Part shown: positions 60,489 to 64,000 of the stretch, one piece after another | Layout: each line of letters begins with the position of its first letter | Position numbering within the stretch: position 1 is the first letter of the stretch | DNA from: Desulfuromusa kysingii | Lineage (GTDB): Bacteria > Desulfobacterota > Desulfuromonadia > Desulfuromonadales > Geopsychrobacteraceae | DNA: 64,000 bases | NCBI RefSeq assembly: GCF_900107645.1 | Contig: NZ_FNQN01000002.1 | Location: 186,001 to 250,000, forward strand | Direction: 5' to 3' | Made by a program: the position numbers and the translations under genes | The notes under the pieces: generated by a model | The model's input: only the letters and a program-made list of their open reading frames with translations | What the model was told of the DNA's origin: nothing | Databases searched by the model: none

Positions 60489-61058
60489 ATGGGCAGTTTA
60501 ATAGCATTAGGAATTTTTCTACTGATTGTGTTCGGACTGGTTATTTATACCGTCATCATCTATAACGGTTTTGTTGCGCTGAAAAATAATATTGAACAGA
60601 ACTGGAGCAATATCGATGTCCTCCTGAAACAGCGCTATGATGAACTCCCCAAATTGATCAAGGTCTGTGAAGGCTACATGCAGCACGAACAAAAGACTTT
60701 GGAAGCAGTCGTAAAAGCTCGCTCCATGGTGAACACAGCCCAAGATGATGAGCAGAAGCTACAAGCACAGAACACCCTGACCGATACCTTGAAATCATTA
60801 TTCATGGTGGTCGAACGTTACCCGGACCTCAAAGCCGACGCTGGCTTCAGGCAGCTCAGCAACCGCATCTCTGAAATTGAAGATCAGATCGCTGACCGGC
60901 GTGAACTTTATAATGCCTCCGTCACTATTTACAATACCCGGTTGGAACAATTTCCCGATGTCATCATTGCCAGAGCCTTCAATTTTGACAGCCGTGCCCT
61001 CTGGAAGATTGATCCAGCGCACCGTCAGGATGTTGAAGTTAACTTTCAACAGGGTTAA
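60489..61058 (+). CDS. lemA: LemA family protein
   Basis: A 189-residue protein with one N-terminal span (LIALGIFLLIVFGLVIYTVI) and a helical bundle outside or inside it: YNGFVALKNNIEQNWSNIDV, LLKQRYDELPKLIKVCEGYM, ERYPDLKADAGFRQLSNRIS, RRELYNASVTIYNTRLEQFP. These are the LemA signature blocks. AAGGAGAATC lies upstream. It is cotranscribed with the GIDE gene. Function is unknown. Confidence 0.93.
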   Translation: MGSLIALGIFLLIVFGLVIYTVIIYNGFVALKNNIEQNWSNIDVLLKQRYDELPKLIKVCEGYMQHEQKTLEAVVKARSMVNTAQDDEQKLQAQNTLTDTLKSLFMVVERYPDLKADAGFRQLSNRISEIEDQIADRRELYNASVTIYNTRLEQFPDVIIARAFNFDSRALWKIDPAHRQDVEVNFQQG

Positions 61059-61244
61059 TTGCCTGCGACATCCGGAACTGGCATTGGGCAGGGAAAAGAC
61101 GGCGTAACCCTGCCCTTTGTCAACAGGCTCAAAAAAAGATTAAATTCGGAGTCAGAAACGGTCGATGAGTGAATAGTCTCTTGGTCCCAAGACCAATCAG
61201 GACCGAATATACAAGGATGGATTCAAGTTTTAGAAGGTCTCTTC

Positions 61245-61751
61245 ATGGCGATCAATCATTACCGACTCCTCGGAGTTCCCCCTGATGCCGGACAGCGGCG
61301 GATAAAGTCCGCATATCGCAGTCTGGCTAAACGTTTTCATCCGGATCGCAATCATGGGGGCGAAGCAGCAACGGAATTGTTTCGCCAGATCAACCATGCT
61401 TATAAAGTTCTTTCAGATCCCAAGTTACGACAACAATACGATTTAGAACTGTCGCTACACGAGGGACAGCAACAAAGCTCCGGCAAGACAAAAACCACAC
61501 CCCATTTTGACCCGCAACAAAAATTCAACCATTTCATAAATTCGCTCCTTGATGCTTTGTTTGGTAAAGTCAACGACTCACCTCAGACCCAAGGAAGCAG
61601 CGGCCAAACAGCCAGAACTGCGACCCATAAAAGGGCTAAGCCAACCTTCAATTTTCATTACAATCTTGCTTTGGAAAAAGAAAAATCTCCTTATGTCCGC
61701 GGCAAAGATGGGGTCTTCAGAAAAGTATCCCCAGAAAACCAGAACCGCTAG
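61245..61751 (+). CDS. J-domain protein
   Basis: A 168-residue protein. Residues 3-66 are a complete J domain: NHYRLLGVPPDAGQRRIKSA, YRSLAKRFHPDRNHGG with the HPD motif, and INHAYKVLSDPKLRQQYDL. The rest (about 100 residues) is Gln/Ser/Thr-rich without zinc-finger or client-binding domains, so it is a type III J protein that stimulates DnaK on some specific client. Confidence 0.9.
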   Translation: MAINHYRLLGVPPDAGQRRIKSAYRSLAKRFHPDRNHGGEAATELFRQINHAYKVLSDPKLRQQYDLELSLHEGQQQSSGKTKTTPHFDPQQKFNHFINSLLDALFGKVNDSPQTQGSSGQTARTATHKRAKPTFNFHYNLALEKEKSPYVRGKDGVFRKVSPENQNR

Positions 61752-61949
61752 ATTCTCCTTATGCTGGCCACAGCATCCCCGCAGCAGGGTTATTATTAAA
61801 ATCCCCCTTCACCGATGAACTAATCACAAACTCCGGTTGATGTTTCTACTAAACTACGCGTATCATTCAACGATGTGAGTGTCCTGCTGGACTCTCTTCT
61901 TTACCCTTCCCTGGAATCACCTTAACAGGGCTAGATCATGGAGGACTTA

Positions 61950-62135
61950 ATGGCAGAAATCCCTGACATGAAGATGTGTGAACTCAAAGCGCAAGGATTG
62001 ATGGAGGAGATTGACCGACGCTCAATCAATCCCATTGTTGTCTGTGGAAAATGTGGAGCTAAAGCAGACAAACCAGAGGATCTACATAATCCTCGTCCAT
62101 TGATGAAAAAAAAGCTCGATAACTTTTGGAGTTAA
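61950..62135 (+). CDS. Small hypothetical protein with a CxxC site
   Basis: A 61-residue protein. VVCGKCGAKADKP supplies one C-x-x-C knuckle and MCELKAQG a further Cys. I take the ATG at 61950 because GGAGG lies 5 bases upstream; the ATG at 61938 overlaps that site. It is 5 bases upstream of the PaaI thioesterase gene, so they are likely cotranscribed. Unknown function. Confidence 0.6.
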   Translation: MAEIPDMKMCELKAQGLMEEIDRRSINPIVVCGKCGAKADKPEDLHNPRPLMKKKLDNFWS

Positions 62136-62140
62136 AACGG

Positions 62141-62563
62141 ATGCAGAACATGCAGCAAATAATGGATTTTTTTGTTGAAAACGACCTTTTTGCGCGGCAC
62201 TGTGGCGTTGAACTGATAGCATTGCAGTCGGGACATGCGAAGGCAAAAATGGAGGTTAAACCCTTCCATATGAACGGTGCAGGCACAGTTCAGGGAGGTG
62301 CAATATTCACCTTAGCCGACTTCACCTTTGCTGCCGCTGTCAACAGTCGGGGGCGATTATCCATGGCGATTAACACTTCATTGACTTTTCTTAAACCGAC
62401 TCTTGGAGGAACCCTCTACGCCGAAGCGGAAGAGCTCTCCATAAGCCACAAGTTGGGTTATTATCAGATCAATATCACCGATCAAGAACAGCAACTTGTC
62501 GCTTCCTTTCAAGGAACCGCTTACCGTAAGCAGAAACCCGTACTGACTGATAAAATCGCATAA
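62141..62563 (+). CDS. PaaI-family hotdog thioesterase
   Basis: A 140-residue hotdog-fold enzyme: ARHCGVELIALQSGHAKAKM, FHMNGAGTVQGGAIFTLADF (the H-x-N-x-x-G-x-x-H/Q-G-G catalytic segment) and the central-helix Asp in LADFTFAAAVNS. It hydrolyses acyl- or aryl-CoA thioesters; the substrate is unknown. The ATG at 62141 has TTGGAG upstream. Its neighbours are the small CxxC protein and efpL. Confidence 0.85.
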   Translation: MQNMQQIMDFFVENDLFARHCGVELIALQSGHAKAKMEVKPFHMNGAGTVQGGAIFTLADFTFAAAVNSRGRLSMAINTSLTFLKPTLGGTLYAEAEELSISHKLGYYQINITDQEQQLVASFQGTAYRKQKPVLTDKIA

Positions 62564-62611
62564 ACACAAAATCCTGGCACCGCAGCGTGTCAGCGACAGG
62601 AGAATCACAGA

Positions 62612-63175
62612 ATGATTAACGCAAATGATTTACGTAAGGGGATTGTTTTTCTACTCGACTCAGCTCCTTGCATTGTTATTGATGTCAGCTTCCAATCCCC
62701 AACCGCACGTGGGGGCACAACCTTGGTCAAAACAAAATATCGTAATCTCATCACGGGACAAGTCTTAAACAGTTCATTTAAAGCTGGAGACAAAATGGAT
62801 GAAGCTGACTTTGCCCGCCGCAAAGGTCAGTTCCTCTACGCCATGGGTGATCAGGGTGTATTCATGGATCAGGAAAATTACGAGCAATACGAAATCAGCG
62901 GTGACCTTTATGATGAAATTAAAGGTTATCTGCTTGAAAATGGCGAGGTCAGTCTGGGGGTATTTAATGATCAAGTTGTCACCCTTGAGTTGCCGCAGGT
63001 GGTCGAATTGATCGTCACCGAGACGGCTCCCGCTATCCGCAACGCCACAGCAACAGCGCAAACCAAGGAGGCGATTCTTGAGACCGGCATCTCAGTTCAG
63101 GTGCCCGGCTACCTTGAGTCAGGTGAAAAAATTAAAATTGACACCCGTGACGGCCGCTTCGTCTCTCGCGCTTAA
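62612..63175 (+). CDS. efpL: Elongation factor P paralogue, EfpL (YeiP) type
   Basis: A 187-residue three-domain EF-P protein. The loop that enters the peptidyl-transferase centre reads QSPTARGGTTLVK with Arg33 at its tip, like SPSARGAAT of YeiP/EfpL, not the PGKGGA loop of lysine-modified EF-P. Domain III ends GYLESGEKIKIDTRDGRFVS. It relieves ribosome stalling at proline-rich and related motifs, here without the beta-lysyl modification. AGGAGAATC precedes the ATG. Confidence 0.85.
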   Translation: MINANDLRKGIVFLLDSAPCIVIDVSFQSPTARGGTTLVKTKYRNLITGQVLNSSFKAGDKMDEADFARRKGQFLYAMGDQGVFMDQENYEQYEISGDLYDEIKGYLLENGEVSLGVFNDQVVTLELPQVVELIVTETAPAIRNATATAQTKEAILETGISVQVPGYLESGEKIKIDTRDGRFVSRA

Positions 63176-63226
63176 TGATTTCGGTTCTAACCCTAAAAAT
63201 ATTATCCATAAAAACGGTACCACGAG

Positions 63227-63823
63227 ATGATCAAGATTGAACGGATAAAAGCTAAGCTTCCCGATGTTCAACCCCAGTCGGTGAAGCAGCAATTTGAGCG
63301 ACATGCCGCCGTCGCCATGTTGCTCCGGGACAAAGACCAAAGGACTGAAGTCATGCTCATCCGTCGCGCTGAAAATGACAAAGACCCTTGGTCGGGAGAT
63401 CTCGGTTTTCCTGGTGGAAAAATAGAAGAAGATGATAGTAGTCCGCGCGCAGCCGCAGAACGGGAGACATACGAAGAGGTAGGCTACCGATTAACCGCCG
63501 AAAATTATCTGGGCCAAAACGATGATCTCATCGGAGCTTACCTGTCGGTACATATCTCTTGTTTTATCTATCAGATCGACCATGAAATCCCATTCAAGCC
63601 CAACAACGAGGTCGTTGATCTGTTCTGGGTGCCGTTACAGACGCTGCTAGATCCTCCCCGCAACCAGCAGCTGACTTTTTTTTACCGGGGCAGAAATCGT
63701 AAACACCCAGCAATCAAACTTGATGAGTGGAGTGAGCGACCACTCTGGGGAATTACCTACCGTCTGCTGGATAATTTTCTGCGTCATTTTGATCTTTCTT
63801 TCACTTATCCCGAACGCAGATAA
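63227..63823 (+). CDS. NUDIX hydrolase, CoA pyrophosphatase type
   Basis: A 198-residue protein. The NUDIX box spans GFPGGKIEEDDSSPRAAAER and ETYEEVGY (G-x5-E-x7-R-E-x-x-E-E-x-G). Upstream RHAAVAMLLRDKD and VMLIRRAENDKDPWSGDLGF match the NudL/CoAse group, in which W-S-G precedes the box. It probably splits CoA or related nucleotides. It begins 51 bases after efpL. Confidence 0.85.
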   Translation: MIKIERIKAKLPDVQPQSVKQQFERHAAVAMLLRDKDQRTEVMLIRRAENDKDPWSGDLGFPGGKIEEDDSSPRAAAERETYEEVGYRLTAENYLGQNDDLIGAYLSVHISCFIYQIDHEIPFKPNNEVVDLFWVPLQTLLDPPRNQQLTFFYRGRNRKHPAIKLDEWSERPLWGITYRLLDNFLRHFDLSFTYPERR

Positions 63824-63897
63824 ACAAACTGATATAATTTAAGAGTTAAACATCGTTTGCACCCCACAGGGAAACGGCAACACCTCAGGAGAAGACA

Positions 63898-64000
63898 ATG
63901 GAACGGACTACCCGCCTCGTCAATTTTGATGCTTTTCATCAAGGACAAGACATGGACCTGCCTCGAACAATCAACCCTCCCATTTTTCGCGGCTCCACGG
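63898..64000 (+). CDS. PLP-dependent transsulfuration enzyme, N-terminal fragment
   Basis: Only the first 34 residues are in the window. They include TTRLVNFDAFHQGQ and TINPPIFRGST, the N-terminal pattern of Cys/Met-metabolism PLP enzymes such as cystathionine beta-lyase (VNPPVYRAST in MetC). The catalytic Lys and the rest of the gene lie beyond the edge. AGGAGAAGACA precedes the ATG. Beta-lyase is favoured over gamma-synthase, but this is not firm. Confidence 0.7.
   Translation, partial: MERTTRLVNFDAFHQGQDMDLPRTINPPIFRGST

Noticed and set aside
1-64000. Search for tRNA, rRNA, integrase and transposase genes.
   Set aside because: No frame carries tyrosine or serine recombinase, Y1 or DDE transposase motifs, and no cloverleaf or rRNA core was seen. 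The enzymes that move the repeats must lie outside the window, if they exist.

Overview
The window reads as chromosome of an anaerobic Desulfuromonadales-type bacterium (Desulfobacterota, the Geobacter/Pelobacter/Desulfuromonas neighbourhood). This placement is an inference from gene content, not from a marker gene. The evidence is a chemoreceptor with a covalent c-heme site, two separate C4-dicarboxylate systems (DcuC, and DcuB with a DcuS/DcuR-like two-component pair), an orphan cowN (found in nitrogen fixers), a molybdate operon carrying modD, a YdbH/DUF1318 pair and an EfpL-type elongation factor. No rRNA, tRNA, CRISPR array, integrase or transposase gene is visible.

Layout. 1-3.1 kb: end of a spermidine-synthase-like gene, a 4HBT thioesterase, a hypothetical protein, an SDR oxidoreductase and a small PEBP-like secreted protein. 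3.1-13.6 kb: an accessory region packed with dispersed repeats. These are two alternating ~220-250-bp hairpin-rich modules (A and B), a ~54-bp palindrome (GGGGACATAATA family), and a ~145-bp leader-like element. Between them sit an SDR gene, a Cys-rich small protein, a PHP-ATPase defence gene (Ppl/TrlF type) with a translationally coupled small partner, a Phd/ParE toxin-antitoxin pair, sodA and a cytochrome c lipoprotein. 13.6-21 kb: ywbE; modC-modA-modB-modD behind two ModE-like operators; dcuC plus an adenylosuccinate-lyase-like lyase, divergent from a Crp/Fnr regulator with a consensus CRP site between them. 21-26.2 kb: yheT-like hydrolase, a DUF2058 gene and a second repeat-rich strip holding three orphan genes. 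26.2-34 kb: cowN; tesA divergent from ybbA-ybbP; a cluster of membrane proteins. 34-64 kb: mostly ordinary housekeeping genes: an AspT/YidE-type transporter, ydbH-ydbL, ychJ, a HI0933 flavoprotein, rhlE- and dbpA-type helicases, dcuB-dcuR-dcuS, amn, yheU, a GIY-YIG protein, a Na/Pi symporter, RNase H-like, greB, a heme MCP, arfB, GIDE+lemA, a J-domain protein, a PaaI thioesterase, efpL, NUDIX, and the start of a transsulfuration PLP enzyme.

The most unusual content is the repeat architecture. The palindromes stand at the borders of single-gene units (SDR, Cys-rich gene, defence operon, small membrane gene, lipase), so the island looks assembled from cassettes. The A/B modules keep their stems while the sequence changes, including paired substitutions, so they have been selected as folded RNA or single-stranded DNA. 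REP elements moved by a RAYT-type transposase encoded elsewhere are the simplest known parallel, but this is inference. Other points of interest are an adenylosuccinate-lyase homologue that lacks the usual catalytic His and is paired with a C4-dicarboxylate carrier, and a likely three-way-junction small RNA near 34.8-35.0 kb.
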